A DNA stretch of 64,000 bases, taken from the NCBI GenBank assembly GCA_001316125.1, contig BBCS01000001.1:1-64000 (forward strand). Reading direction: 5' to 3'. The notes beneath the pieces are model-generated. The model searched no databases and was not told the origin of the DNA. It saw only the letters and a list, made by a program, of their open reading frames with translations. The DNA is from Vulcanisaeta distributa JCM 11213. Lineage in GTDB: Archaea > Thermoproteota > Thermoprotei > Thermoproteales > Thermocladiaceae. Below, one piece after another: positions 1-9,702 of this stretch. Numbering within the stretch: the stretch's first letter is position 1; each line of letters starts with the position of its first letter. The translations under genes were made by a program, and so were the position numbers.

Positions 1-373
1 TTGGTATGTCTAGTATAACGCCTATGTCTGTACCTATGTCAATCTCGTACTTGAGAATTTCGTCTGGGGGGGATACCTCAACCCTACCGTACATTAGCAG
101 TTGATACGCGCCTGAATCAGTCATGATGGGTCTATCCCAATTAAGAAGCTTATGCACGCCAACCTCCCTAACCAAGTCACCATAGTGTCTCTTGAGTAGG
201 TAGGCATTGGTTATTACCTGGTTGAAGCCTATATCTGCAATATCGTTTAATGTCACCACTTGCTTCATGGGATTTATCACAGGAAATAGAGCTGGAGTCT
301 CGATAATTCCGGACCTAGTCCTCAACCTACCAATCCTCCCGGCTAAATCCTTATCAAGTATTTCAAAGGACAT
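1..373 (-). CDS. tgtA: Archaeosine tRNA-guanine transglycosylase, N-terminal part (cut by window edge)
   Basis: The protein exchanges guanine 15 of tRNA for preQ0, the first step of archaeosine synthesis. About 124 N-terminal residues are visible from an ATG at 371-373. They start with FEILDKDLAGRIGRL, followed by ETPALFPV and the catalytic-site motif MTDSGAYQ, all typical of the archaeal TGT barrel. The run of seven C at 66-72 on the coding strand gives VSPPDE where the family has a single Pro (VSPDE), an in-frame one-residue expansion. The gene leaves the window on the left, so the nucleophile region and the PUA domain are not seen. The family assignment is firm. Confidence 0.85.
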   Translation of the reverse strand, partial: MSFEILDKDLAGRIGRLRTRSGIIETPALFPVINPMKQVVTLNDIADIGFNQVITNAYLLKRHYGDLVREVGVHKLLNWDRPIMTDSGAYQLLMYGRVEVSPPDEILKYEIDIGTDIGVILDIP

Positions 374-447
374 TCAGGGACTACTACAAAGGACAAAATC
401 AATCTAAAAATATATTCATTACGTGATTTTACGCTCATACCCATTAA

Positions 448-873
448 TTACGCCCTTCGTTTAGACATAAATTCATCAAATAACTCCTTAACACGCTTAG
501 CCAATGGTCCTGAACCCTCGACACCGGCTGTGGTCACCTTAACATTACCAACCTGCACCACATTAGCCTCCTCAATGTACTTAACCATGCCGGGGGGGAA
601 GTACTTATCTATGTACCTGGCGAATTCCCTAAGATCCACAAACTCCTGGACAAGCACTATATCTACTATGGCGTGGCTCATTATTAGGACCCGTGAGAAC
701 CTCTCATTCTTATTATTGACTGCGTCCACAAGCATTATGTTTAATGAGCTGTCAATGCCGACGAGCATTCCCTGGTAAGTCGTGCCCGTGCTCGTGGTCA
801 CCCTAACCTCCTTATTAACCATGTTAAGTAATTCCGCATTAAACCTCCTGGCTGCGTCGGCGAGTAACGACAT
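448..873 (-). CDS. Sm-like archaeal protein with C-terminal extension (SmAP3 type)
   Basis: This 141-residue protein begins with an Sm fold (about residues 1-75) containing both Sm motifs, including GMLVGIDSSLNIML and an RVLIMSHAIVDI-type second motif. A C-terminal alpha/beta domain of about 60 residues follows. That architecture matches the SmAP3 proteins described in Pyrobaculum, which form rings and are thought to bind RNA. The start ATG at 871-873 is separated by about 57 nt from the divergent RNA polymerase subunit gene, so both promoters share that gap. One run of seven at 592-598 gives FPPGM, probably FPGM originally. Confidence 0.8.
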   Translation of the reverse strand: MSLLADAARRFNAELLNMVNKEVRVTTSTGTTYQGMLVGIDSSLNIMLVDAVNNKNERFSRVLIMSHAIVDIVLVQEFVDLREFARYIDKYFPPGMVKYIEEANVVQVGNVKVTTAGVEGSGPLAKRVKELFDEFMSKRRA

Positions 874-930
874 AATTAATCAGGATTACATAAGATAAGC
901 TTTTTTAGTATTTTTCCTTACCGTAGAACG

Positions 931-1285
931 ATGCAGTTAAGTGGTGATTTCAGGGTAATGAATGTTAAGAGTACGGATTACAGGGGGGGCATTATAAGGC
1001 TTGAAATGAGTAGTGAGTCTGGCATATCCCTAGCCTTGAATATCCAAGGGACGTCATTGGTGTTGATATTAAGCAGGGAGATAACGTTAAAGTTAGCATT
1101 AGTAATGAGAAGGACTCAAACTATGCCTCGAATTGGGATGTCTACATGAATGGCATTGTGTATTACGTTAGTGAAAACATTATTAAGATATCGATAGGGG
1201 GGGCTTGATAATGGACGTTAATAATTTTAAAAATGATGTTAAGGTTGGCGAGAAGGTCTACATTGGTTTGAAGGTGTTAAAGTAG
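931..1285 (+). CDS. rpoG: DNA-directed RNA polymerase subunit RpoG/Rpb8-like (frameshifted)
   Basis: Joining the frames gives about 117 residues with an opening stretch (DFRVMNVKSTDY, IIRLEMSSESG) and a middle (NWDVYMNGIVYYV) like the crenarchaeal Rpb8-type subunit, a small OB-fold component of RNA polymerase. Two breaks are seen. One A seems missing near 1045 (CAAGGGAC should read CAAAGGGAC). The G run at 1197-1203 is two bases too long and hides the C-terminal stretch LIMDVNNF to the TAG at 1283-1285. The gene is divergent from the Sm-like protein. I recall the family from related Thermoproteales, so the name is likely but not certain. Confidence 0.65.
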
Positions 1286-1300
1286 GCTAAAAGTTTCAGT

Positions 1301-1325
1301 AAACTCTCACACTCCACTGGAGTTT
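1301..1325. promoter_or_regulatory. Short inverted repeat between rpoG and the TFB gene
   Basis: AAACTC at 1301-1306 is mirrored by GAGTTT at 1320-1325. Inside it, ACTCC (1311-1315) and GGAGT (1319-1323) can pair around an ACT loop. It lies just after the rpoG stop and about 70 nt before the TFB start, so it could be a terminator hairpin or an operator. No experiment or family match supports either role. Confidence 0.3.
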
Positions 1326-1393
1326 AATAAACCTGAGCTATTTAGCATATAAGCACTGGACTTATTAATAACGAGAATGGAAATCACTACGCC

Positions 1394-2225
1394 ATGCAAT
1401 GCCCCTATTGTGGAAGTTCAAGAATAATTGAGAGAGACGGACAATACATATGTATGAATTGCGGTACTGTGGTTGGTTCTGTGTACGTTTACGATACGTA
1501 TACACAATCATCACCCTTAATAGATGGGGGAAGAGATTGACTTAACACCAATATGGAAATCCATTGAGAAGAGCGTGAGAAAAAGTGGTGAGGTGAAACT
1601 TAGTGTTTATAGGAGGTTGAGGGCGATAAATGAGTTGTTCAGGGTAAGACGTGAGAGTTACTCGATGTATAGGGCTTATGACTGTATGTTACTCATAGCG
1701 AGAACCTTCGGCATTAGTGATGAGTATATTGAGGAGGCTAAGCTCATTTTTAGGAAGATTCTGGCAAATAAGGATCTTTCATCGGCGACATATTACGAGG
1801 CAGCAATTGCCGCAATACTTCACGTAATATTATCGCATAACCTGCCCATAAGTACTAAGCAGGTGATAAACACGTGTAGGTCAAATGGCCATAAACTAAC
1901 CTTTGAAGCGATAAGGGATTCCCTAGCCATTGTTGGAGTAAGGTATAGCCTGAAGGATAGGATTTTATCGCACATAAAGTCAGGACTTACTAAATTATTC
2001 GGTGATTCCTGGGTCACGGTTTACCCCCCCGAGGCTGAAAAATTCCTGAACTCATTGAAGAAATCCGTTATTCAATCAAGAAGTCCACCCATACTCGCCG
2101 CCGCCATTATTTACTGCATAAGTAAGAGACTTGGTTATAAATTTAGGGTTGAGGATGTGGCCAAAGCCGTACAGGTCAGCCCATATACCCTGAGGGATTA
2201 CGCACGTAGATTATGCCCTAATTAG
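1394..2225 (+). CDS. tfb: Transcription factor B paralogue (frameshifted between zinc ribbon and core)
   Basis: TFB bridges TBP at the TATA box and RNA polymerase. The reading frame from ATG 1394 starts with a zinc ribbon, CPYCGSS then CMNCGT about 17 residues later, as in TFB. At the five-G run at 1516-1520 the frame breaks; with four Gs it continues as LIDGEEIDLTP into two alpha-helical cyclin-like repeats (about residues 60-275) ending YTLRDYARRLCPN. The core is divergent: the B-reader and B-linker region is short and the cyclin repeats lack several usual residues. It is therefore probably an accessory TFB rather than the main one. It precedes a secretion or pilus ATPase gene by only about 20 nt, so co-transcription is possible. 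Confidence 0.75.
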
Positions 2226-2244
2226 AATGTATTTTTCATAACCG

Positions 2245-3834
2245 GTGAGACGAATCATGCCAATACTCAAATCCTCACCAAGCAGAGCTGATGGCAGGGA
2301 GTCACTATTGGTTAGATTGGTAATTTCTCATCAAATCCTGAACTGCACTAAATGCCCATTAATTGGTAAATGTGATTTCACGAGAAGCCTTTCAAACATG
2401 GCCATGGAGGGCAGGGTTGATGTTGACGTAATCGAAACATTAAGCACCTGCGAGCTGGCAGACCTAAGATCTCTACTTAATGCCATACGTAAGTCAGGCG
2501 ATAATAAGGAGTTCATAAATAGACTCCTTAACTTATTAATTAAGGGTGGTGTTAAGCCTCATTTAAGAATAGAATTGTTTAAGGAGGGCTCCATCATTAC
2601 AATGGGCAATTTCTCATTGGTAGTTGATAATGCCAGATCAATGATTAATAAATCCATTGCCTTATCTTTCAATCTCATAATTAAGGATAGCGAATGCACG
2701 GTGGAGCTTCATAAAGTCAGCAATGATTATTTAGATTACCTAATTGAATTAGTGAGTAGGGTTGTTCCTAATAATGAGTATTCCCTGCCATCGTTATTGT
2801 TATCGAGGGAGAAATTCCTATCCCTATTCATTAAAGATCCCATGTTCAGGTCATCATTAGTATTGGCTAGTTTAGGCTTGGGTGATTTATCGCCGATAAT
2901 CCTGGATCAGGAGGTTGAGGATATATTCATAACCCAGGACTCCATATACATTAACCACAGTAGGTATGGGATTTGCAGGGTTGTTAATGCTGATGCTCAA
3001 GCAATTGCGAAGCAGTTTCTTAAGATTGCAAACATAAGTGGTGTTAGGGTTTCTGTGGACAACCCAAGCGGTAAGTTCTCGATTATGATAAGCAACAAGA
3101 GACTTAGAATTTCTGTGGATAGGTGGCCCTTGGTTGAGGGCTTATCCGTACACGTTAGGCTTCATAAAAAGCCATTCACAATTAATGAATTAATAAATTC
3201 AGGTTCGATAAGTATTGAAGATGCAGGTAAATTAATCACGGCATTACGTAATGGGCTCAGCATCCTAATAATGGGTCCGCCATCAAGCGGTAAAACAACG
3301 CTATTGAATGCACTGGATATGGCGTTACCCCTGAACCTGAGGAGGATCTACATTGATGAGACGGATGAATCCCTGGAACTACCGACACCAAGCGTTAAAA
3401 TTAAGTCAATAATTGGCAAGACTGAGGAGGTACTTAAGTCACTACATAGGGGCTATGGCGTACTAATCATTGGCGAATTGAGGGATAGGGACCACTTCGA
3501 GGCTTTGGTTCACGGTATTAATGCAGGTCTCCAGGTATTAGGCACTACACATGCAGATAGTAATGAGGCGCTGATGAATAGGTTAAGGGCTTTCTCATTA
3601 AGTGAATTAATCGACCTTAACAAATTCGTGCTGGTATCCATGGAAAGGGTTGGTTCAATACGTAGAGTTAAGTCCATTACTTATCCGAGGAACTTCAATC
3701 CAGGGCAACCAGAAGTCAGTGCTGCAGTTAGTGTAATAATGAGGTTGAACCGCGTTATTAATGATGACTATGTTGAGTATTCAATTCAATTAAACAAATT
3801 ATTAGGTAATGGTGGTGACAATGAGCCTAAATGA
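2245..3834 (+). CDS. Type II/IV secretion-type ATPase (GspE/TadA family)
   Basis: This 529-residue hexameric motor ATPase is of the kind that powers archaeal pili and flagella-like filaments. Visible motifs are a Walker A, MGPPSSGKTTLLNAL (about residue 350), an Asp box around RRIYIDETDESLEL, and a Walker B region VLIIGELRDRDH, followed by the His-box-like TTHADSNEAL. The N-terminus carries a small Cys cluster (CTKCPLIGKC), which is unusual for FlaI but occurs in some crenarchaeal paralogues. The GTG at 2245 gives the longest frame; an ATG at 2257 is equally possible. The next gene overlaps its end (ATG 3821), so an operon with the membrane components is clear. No prepilin gene is visible. 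Confidence 0.85.
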   Translation: MRRIMPILKSSPSRADGRESLLVRLVISHQILNCTKCPLIGKCDFTRSLSNMAMEGRVDVDVIETLSTCELADLRSLLNAIRKSGDNKEFINRLLNLLIKGGVKPHLRIELFKEGSIITMGNFSLVVDNARSMINKSIALSFNLIIKDSECTVELHKVSNDYLDYLIELVSRVVPNNEYSLPSLLLSREKFLSLFIKDPMFRSSLVLASLGLGDLSPIILDQEVEDIFITQDSIYINHSRYGICRVVNADAQAIAKQFLKIANISGVRVSVDNPSGKFSIMISNKRLRISVDRWPLVEGLSVHVRLHKKPFTINELINSGSISIEDAGKLITALRNGLSILIMGPPSSGKTTLLNALDMALPLNLRRIYIDETDESLELPTPSVKIKSIIGKTEEVLKSLHRGYGVLIIGELRDRDHFEALVHGINAGLQVLGTTHADSNEALMNRLRAFSLSELIDLNKFVLVSMERVGSIRRVKSITYPRNFNPGQPEVSAAVSVIMRLNRVINDDYVEYSIQLNKLLGNGGDNEPK

Positions 3835-4253
3835 ATACCTATTGGGCAGCGCCAGGGCAAGGGCTCAGGAAATAATCGATTCACTTGATAAGTCCCTAAC
3901 AATAATTGTCGGTATCACGTCGATAGGTCCCATAGCCCTATTCATATTCTCCACGCTGGTAAACCCATACCTCTCACTTCTCATACCAATCTTTGTAACA
4001 TTCACGACACTCATTATTAGGAGATTATTCCTTAAGTTTAAGGGGGAAACTCAATAATGAGTTACTGAATTCCATGAATGCTAAGGATGGTTTTATAGGC
4101 GAATTATTAAGTGGTGATGGGTCGTTAATTATGAGTGTTCTTGGGCTGATGATTCACGTAGGTGGATCTATCTACTTAGGTCTTTATATGATGCTAACGG
4201 TGATATCCTCGATTCTCTACTATCCAGGGAATTACAGGGTAATCTCTCAATGA
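3821..4253 (+). CDS. Pilus/secretion membrane platform protein, N-terminal half (TadC/GspF-like, frameshifted)
   Basis: This is a membrane protein with paired hydrophobic segments (about residues 28-50 and 54-70) followed by a basic stretch, directly overlapping the ATPase gene. A run of five G at 4042-4046 breaks the frame. With four Gs it continues as KFKGKLNNELLNSMN and then two more hydrophobic segments up to the TGA at 4251. Position and topology match the polytopic GspF/TadC/FlaJ partner of such ATPases, but sequence similarity is too weak by eye to choose a subfamily. Its stop overlaps the next start as ATGA. Confidence 0.55.
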
Positions 4254-4588
4254 GTGAAGCGAGCCTTGCCAGGTACATACTAGCGCTTAGATACGCAAGT
4301 GATAAGGTAATAATTAGTGCATTGAGTAGAGGTTTAAGAACAGCAATACTTAGTTATTACGTTCTTCTTTTCGCGATACCCGCGGTGGCGAAGTCACTTC
4401 AATACCTTGGGATTCATTGGAATATCATCTTCATAATCTCGATACAGGTAATAATATCGGCGGTGATTATAATCTTTGTGAGAATGATAAGGAGGGAATT
4501 TAATATTAATGTTAACACGTACGTAATCTTTGCAATGATGATTTTAAGTGTTTTATTGAGTTTCGTACTTTTAATATTACTCAAGTGA
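4250..4588 (+). CDS. Pilus/secretion membrane platform protein, C-terminal half or separate partner
   Basis: This frame encodes 112 residues. A soluble helical start (ASLARYILALRYASDKVI) is followed by three hydrophobic segments, ending SFVLLILLK. The soluble part resembles the cytoplasmic helical bundle that precedes the final membrane helices of T2SF-domain proteins, so it is either the second half of the preceding gene split by an indel or a genuinely separate small subunit with an ATGA overlap. It ends convergently against the thermosome gene, overlapping its 3' end by about 12 nt. Confidence 0.5.
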   Translation: MSEASLARYILALRYASDKVIISALSRGLRTAILSYYVLLFAIPAVAKSLQYLGIHWNIIFIISIQVIISAVIIIFVRMIRREFNINVNTYVIFAMMILSVLLSFVLLILLK

Positions 4589-6265
4589 ACCTGAGGAACT
4601 CTCGCTCTTACCTTCTTCGCCCTCCTTCTTTTCCTCCTTCCCGCTCTCAATCTTACTAGCGGCAATTATCTCATCAATCCTCAGCACCATTGTGGCTGCC
4701 TCAACGGCGGCCTTCAATGCCTGTAACTTAACGGTTAATGGCTCTATTACGTCAATAGCCCACATGTCGGCGACCTTACCCGTGAAGGCGTTAATACCGT
4801 ACTTCCAGCCATCCTCCTTGCTCTCATGAATATGCCTTAGCTCTGTCAATACGTCAACTGCATCGAGGCCGCATTCTCAGCAAGTGTCTTTGGTATTACC
4901 TCAACGGCATTTGCAAAGGCCTCTACTGCGTATTGCTCCCTGCCGCTAACCTTAGCCGCGAATTGCCTAACGACCTTGGCAACCTCCATCTCCGGTGCTC
5001 CACCGCCAGGTAATACGTATGGCTCCTCAATGACGTCAGAAACCACGCTAAGTGCGTCTGTTAGGTTCCTCTCGGCCTCGTCAACGAGTCTCTCGAAGCC
5101 GCCCCCCTAATCAATATGCTTACTGCCTTCGGGTTCTTGCACTGCTCAACAAATACCATCTTTTCATCCCCCCCAACCCTCCTCTCCTCGACAAGTCCTG
5201 CAAAGCCTAGGTCTGCCTCGGTCATGTCCTCGATATTAGTCACTAACCTGCCGCCAGTTGCTCTTACTAGCTTCTCAATGTCGCTCCTCTTAACCCTCCT
5301 AACAGCTAAGATGCCAGCCTTTGCCAGGTAGTACTGAGCCATGTCGTCAATGCCCTTTGTCGTGAAGACTGCGTTTACTCCAAGCGCCTTGAACTTATCG
5401 ACGTAGGACTTCAGTATGTTTTCCTCCTCCTCGAGGAAAGCCCTTATTTGGTTGGGGGGGTCGTTAATCCTAATCTCTGCATCAATCTCCGGCTTCTCAA
5501 CCTCAAGTGGTGCGTCAAGTAGGGCGATCTTGGCATTAACAACCCTTTTAGGCATGGCTGCATGGACAACCTCCTTATCAATCACAATGCCATAAACCAA
5601 CTGCGTATCCTCAAGGGCACCGCCGTGCTTCTTAACTATCTGCACATTGTCAAGGTCCGCAATCCATTCTCCATTCCTCTCCTCAGCAACCTGCAGCATG
5701 GCCTTAACTGCGAGCTCGGCGAAGTAATCCTTAACGGTCTCGCTAATCTTCCCGTGCATTGCCGTAGACGCCACCTTCTTCAACGTTGTTACATCATCCT
5801 CTTCACAGGGACTGCGATCTTCCTTAAGTGCTCCATTGCGGCATCAAGTGCCTTCTTAAATCCTGAAACAACGACTGTTGGGTGTATATTCTTGTCAAGC
5901 AGTTTCTCTGCCTCCTCAAGTAATGCGCCGGCTAGTATTACGGCGGTTGTTGTTCCATCACCAACCTCGTCATCCTGAGTCTTAGCAATCTCAACAAGTA
6001 ACTTACCAATTGGGTGCTGTACATCCATCTCGTCAAGTATTGTTGCTCCATCATTAGTGATTGTTATGTCACCAAGGCTGTCAATGAGCATCTTATCCAT
6101 GCCCTTAGGACCAAGTGTTGATTTCATAACCTCAGCAACTGCCTTAGCAACCATTATGTTTATTCTCATTGCCTCCTTACCAAAGGCCCTTTGAGTTCCC
6201 TCTTTCAATACCAGTACTGGCACACCACCGATCTGTGCTAGATATGCCTGTGTACCGCTGCTCAT
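4577..6265 (-). CDS. thsA: Thermosome (group II chaperonin) subunit, broken by three indels
   Basis: This is the ATP-driven double-ring chaperonin. From ATG 6265 the protein shows [10 protein letters not shown] (ATP site), [16 protein letters not shown], the apical domain and a C-terminal [12 protein letters not shown] followed by an acidic Ser-rich tail. The frame breaks at about 5787 (one base missing; VKEDD expected), at 5102-5107 (six C where four give [14 protein letters not shown]) and at about 4865 (one G missing; ENAGLDAVDV expected). In-frame sevens at 5168 and 5454 add a Gly (RRVGGDE) and a Pro (NDPPNQ). The merged length of about 560 residues is normal. As a core chaperone it cannot plausibly be a pseudogene, which argues for sequence errors. 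Confidence 0.93.
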
Positions 6266-6326
6266 CGGCGACTCCGTAAAGCACTTCTATAAAAACCTTT
6301 CTTTCTCATAAAGATTAAACACCGCA

Positions 6327-7368
6327 TCACCATACCAATAAATTACTCAAATCAAGTGAATTCACCTTAAGGACATCACCAGCATTAACAACAGGCTTTA
6401 TAAACCTATCAAGATCGTCAATGCCTATCCTCGGGCATGCCGTATTCACTACAGCATCCACGGCAGATTATTGACATAGTCAGGCGAGACCTCATTTAAG
6501 TCAATAATTACGAATTCCTTACCTAACCTCCTCAACCTATTAATTAATGCCTCAATTAAGTCAGGCCTATATTGGCCGGGCTTTCTTGAGATGATGATGC
6601 CCACGGACCTCGCATTATCGAAATCCTGAATTGCCTTAACCTTCATGGCCAAGTACCTGCGATATACATCATCCACATTCTCAATCACACCCCTAAACAC
6701 GTCAAATAAGTAAACATTAGCTTGGGGGGGTCTTAATAACTTAAACGTTAATGGGTAAAAGTATCCAGAGCCTATGAATAGGACCGTGTTCGGTATTGGA
6801 AATTGTATGAAGCAACCAGTTATGGGGGGGCCAGGTGCTATTGGCGCATTAAGCATCTTAGCAATTTCATGGGCATATAACTTATATGGTAATGAATATG
6901 CTATGAAAGGATTAATGCCTGACTTAATGAAATTATCAAGGGCATCCCTAGCCTTACTTAATAATTCAGGCTTTGGTTCGTAGTAAATAGCCGAGAATAG
7001 CACCGTGGGTCCATTCTCAATTTCAACGACAATAACGTCATTAAATTCGCTCTTCCTTAACTTAAAATTGCTGCTTATTATACGAAAAATATTGGGTGGC
7101 AGGGCATGGCCTAGGTGAATTACGTATTGGTAATCACCACTACCGAGAAATCACAGGCTCCCCCCCAAACATTCTGACCGCTTAAATATGCCCTATAGCC
7201 CTTATTATTTAAGTACCGTACAACCTCTAGCCCAACATTCTTAAATCCAAGGGGAGTTTCAACTAGTAACTTGCTACCCTTATCACCCCTGCTTAATATT
7301 TCCTCAATTCCCTTAAGTGGTACTAAATATGCACCTAATAATTCCGTTAAATCATTGCTATAATCCAC
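6327..7368 (-). CDS. dph2: Diphthamide synthase Dph2-type radical enzyme (frameshifted)
   Basis: The enzyme makes the first C-C bond in diphthamide on elongation factor 2, using a noncanonical [4Fe-4S] cluster and S-adenosylmethionine. The three cluster cysteines are recognisable in GACDFS (near 7155), ITGCFIQFPI (near 6800) and NTACPRIGID (near 6430), each in a different frame fragment. Breaks lie at about 7130, between 7120 and 7003, and at about 6455. The C-terminus reads LDLSNLLVW to the TGA at 6327-6329. In-frame sevens add residues at WGGACD, PGPPITG and LRPPQ. It sits just upstream of, and in the same direction as, the thermosome gene and downstream of the methyltransferase, so these may be co-transcribed. 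Confidence 0.85.
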
Positions 7369-7381
7369 GGGATTTCATCAT

Positions 7382-7849
7382 TTAAATAATATATAAATAA
7401 ATTCTGTGTGTTCTAAATGGTCCATTAACATCGATAGTACTTATAGGCCGCCAGCCAGGCACCTCAAAATCATGGCTAACTACACGGGACCCACGCCTAA
7501 GCTCCTTACTTAATTTAGGCCTTAACTTCTCATTAACATTGCTGCCTAGATATAACGTCACGACGTCAGCTATTGAATAATCAAAGTCAAATAGGTCACC
7601 CATACAATATATGCCCTACCCCCCCTCAATCCCATTTTCTCAAAGGACTCAATACAGGACTTAACCAGGCTGGTTGATCTCAATACCTATTCCAACGGCA
7701 TTGAACATCGTAACCGCCAGCGTAATAATACCGCATTCGCCAGCGCCCGGGTCTACAACGACCTCCCCCCCAGGCCTCACATTGGCCAGCTTAAGCATTT
7801 CAATAGCAACGTCGCGTGGTGTAGGTACGTAGGGCACGGTTGTATCCAT
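7382..7849 (-). CDS. Protein lysine methyltransferase, aKMT type (frameshifted)
   Basis: This small class I methyltransferase has only the Rossmann-like core. The opening VPYVPTPRDVAIEMLKLA and the SAM motif VVVDPGAGECGII, then GIEIN and later GSRVVSHDFEVPGW with the final RIYLYII, match the crenarchaeal aKMT enzymes that methylate lysines of Cren7 and many other proteins. The merged length is about 155 residues. Frames change near 7680 and 7605. A run of seven at 7765 gives RPGGEVVVD for the expected RPGEVVVD. It is divergent from speD, with a gap of about 70 nt. Confidence 0.8.
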
Positions 7850-7873
7850 ATTCCCCCTTTTTTATAAAGGAAA

Positions 7874-7885
7874 AGAATTTAAAGG
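7874..7885 (+). promoter_or_regulatory. TATA box for speD
   Basis: The AT-rich core GAATTTAAAGG lies about 35-45 nt before the speD ATG at 7919, within the divergent gap to the methyltransferase gene. The distance fits an archaeal promoter with a very short leader. Confidence 0.5.
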
Positions 7886-7918
7886 CATGCCTATATTGAG
7901 GTCTCAGAAACCGAAGCC

Positions 7919-8319
7919 ATGTCTACAACATCTCAATTGGAGTACGAAAGGTTAAATGGGGGGGTGGTCGGCAAGCACGTGTATGGTAATTTATACGGGG
8001 GGGTTGACCCGAGCGTTCTAAGTGATGAGAAATTCCTACGGTCATTAGTAATAAAGGCTGCCGAGATAGCCAATGTTCACTTAGTCGAGGTCAGGTCATG
8101 GAAGTTCATAAATGGTGATAAGGAGGGGGGGTGAGCGTGTTAGCGTTAGTTGTGGAGAGTCATATAGCAATACATACGTGGCCGGTCTATGGGTTTGCCA
8201 CGGTCGACGTATATACCTGTGGTGATCACAGCATGCCTGATAAGGCATTTAATTACATCGTTAATGTCCTTAAGCCGAGGAGGTACGTTGTTAATTATGC
8301 AGATAGATCAAGTGAGTAA
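7919..8319 (+). CDS. speD: S-adenosylmethionine decarboxylase proenzyme (frameshifted)
   Basis: This is a pyruvoyl-dependent decarboxylase that supplies aminopropyl groups for polyamines; in crenarchaea the fold also serves arginine decarboxylation. The self-cleavage site is clear in [12 protein letters not shown], where the Ser becomes pyruvoyl, followed by [12 protein letters not shown]. The frame breaks at the run of seven G at 8124-8130; five Gs restore [12 protein letters not shown]. Two more sevens (7958, 7997) sit in the N-terminal LNGGVVGKH and YGGVDPS and probably add one Gly each. The SpeD and arginine decarboxylase paralogues cannot be separated by eye. Confidence 0.88.
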
Positions 8320-8371
8320 TGAATAATTAAAATAAATAAATTTAATTATATTTCATATTTAAATGGTAGCA

Positions 8372-8602
8372 TTATGATGTTGGCGCAGGTATACATCTAA
8401 GAATTCTAATTGCTGTCTTAACATCATCAGCTGTTACTGTCTTTCTTCCAGCATGCCTCGCTAATTCTATGCTCTTTGATGCTATATCAAACGCAATATA
8501 CTCAAGGATATCTCTCAATGCTTGTATTGCATCTTCACCAACCCTTTCAGCACCAGCTTTATGGAAAATTCTATCTATTGGTGCCAGTGGTAATTCTGGC
8601 AT
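8372..8602 (-). CDS. Archaeal histone
   Basis: This 76-residue protein is a single histone fold: APIDRIFHKAG, a long central helix (DAIQALRDILEYIAFDIA) and the C-terminal RKTVTADDVKTAIRIL, which is diagnostic. It wraps DNA as dimers or longer polymers. Histones are patchy in Crenarchaeota but known in Thermoproteales such as Caldivirga and Vulcanisaeta. The gene is intact. A run of seven G lies about 15 nt before its start, in the promoter region. Confidence 0.93.
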   Translation of the reverse strand: MPELPLAPIDRIFHKAGAERVGEDAIQALRDILEYIAFDIASKSIELARHAGRKTVTADDVKTAIRILRCIPAPTS

Positions 8603-8674
8603 TAATGATATTTTTGGGGGGGATTAATATTTAAGGATTTTTCCTCTTTTTACACGTAAGAAATTACATGTGTT

Positions 8675-8857
8675 TTAAAGACCTATGTCCTCTAATTTAT
8701 AGGTTAACGTTGCGAATTTCGTCTTATATAGATAAAAAATCTTACCGCAATTGTTACAGCGGCATGCAATTATGAAGTTCTCACTACCCCCCCTTCTACT
8801 TAAGAATTGCACCATTGTCCAGTTATTCATGCCGCAGTATGGGCATGTGATTACCAT
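8675..8857 (-). CDS. Small zinc-ribbon protein
   Basis: This 60-residue protein has two Cys pairs, CPYC at residues 5-8 and CNNCGK about 30 residues later, so a single zinc ribbon. The rest is basic and aromatic with no recognisable partner domain. It overlaps the end of the XPF nuclease gene (TAATG, one base shared), implying translation coupling. The function is unknown; a nucleic-acid or ribosome-associated role is only a guess from its size and neighbours. Confidence 0.6.
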   Translation of the reverse strand: MVITCPYCGMNNWTMVQFLSRRGGSENFIIACRCNNCGKIFYLYKTKFATLTYKLEDIGL

Positions 8858-9646
8858 TATTTATCACCGAGGAAATCCATTATATTGCGCTTATTATTAA
8901 TACTATCTCCAATCTTTTTATTCTCCCTATTATCGGCATCACTTTTATCCTCACTCATTTCCTTAATGGCCTCGTCTATTGGAATGACTGCGTTATTTTC
9001 CTCGTCACCATACTTCGTAGTTAATACCTTCCTAACAACGCTAACTATGCCCTCATTAATATTATCAACCTCCTGGTCCACTGCCCCAAATTATTCAGTG
9101 CGTCGAGTGGGGTTCCAAAGGCCCTCAGTAATGCCTCAGCCCTCTTTGGACCTATGCCAGGCAATGATGATAGGAATCGAACCTGAGCATCCCTAATCGT
9201 TTCACCTCTCTTGATAGGGATTGTCTTGATACCCCCCCTACTTCCTGCCTTCTCCGCTAAGACTTCAGAGCATAGGCTGTACCCTCCTCATCGGGTGTAT
9301 ACAGGACCTTAATGCCTACGTCAATTAACGTACTCAGCGCACCAAGCACTGAGTGCTTATGCACGTCCCTCCTATTAATGGCCCTCCATAAATCGCCCTC
9401 AATAATTATGTAAGCCCTATCGTATGCACGGAGTAATTCCCTGCTCTGCTCGAATAATCTGCCGTCGACTATTGAGGATATGAAGTCCATGGCCTTCTTA
9501 CGTTCAACACCAACATTGCTGGGTAATACGTAATCGCCAATGTCGAGTTTACGAGGAATAACATTACAGCCTAACCTCTTAATCCATTTAACGACTTCCT
9601 CAGCTGTTTCGTACTCACGCGAATCGACTATTACAATACAATCCAC
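8857..9646 (-). CDS. xpf: XPF-family structure-specific endonuclease with PIP-box tail (two frameshifts)
   Basis: The enzyme cuts 3' flaps and branched DNA and is stimulated by PCNA in crenarchaea. The nuclease domain has the signature GDYVLPSNVGVERKKAMD (about residues 40-57). After a missing T near 9270 the frame continues through a helix-hairpin-helix motif, LSSLPGIGPKRAEALL. After a missing G near 9090 it continues as VDNINEGIVSVVRKVLTTK. The protein ends in an acidic linker and NIMDFLGDK, which resembles the short PCNA-interacting motif of crenarchaeal XPF. Merged length is about 263 residues, typical for the helicase-less form. Confidence 0.88.
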
Positions 9647-9702
9647 AGAGTTCTCACTTAAAGGAAGAAAGAAAAGAACTAATTAATTTACCTAATCCAT
9701 AC

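Noticed and set aside
207..407. Plus-strand reading frame over the left edge
   Set aside because: It is the antisense shadow of the archaeosine TGT gene, which has clear family motifs on the minus strand.
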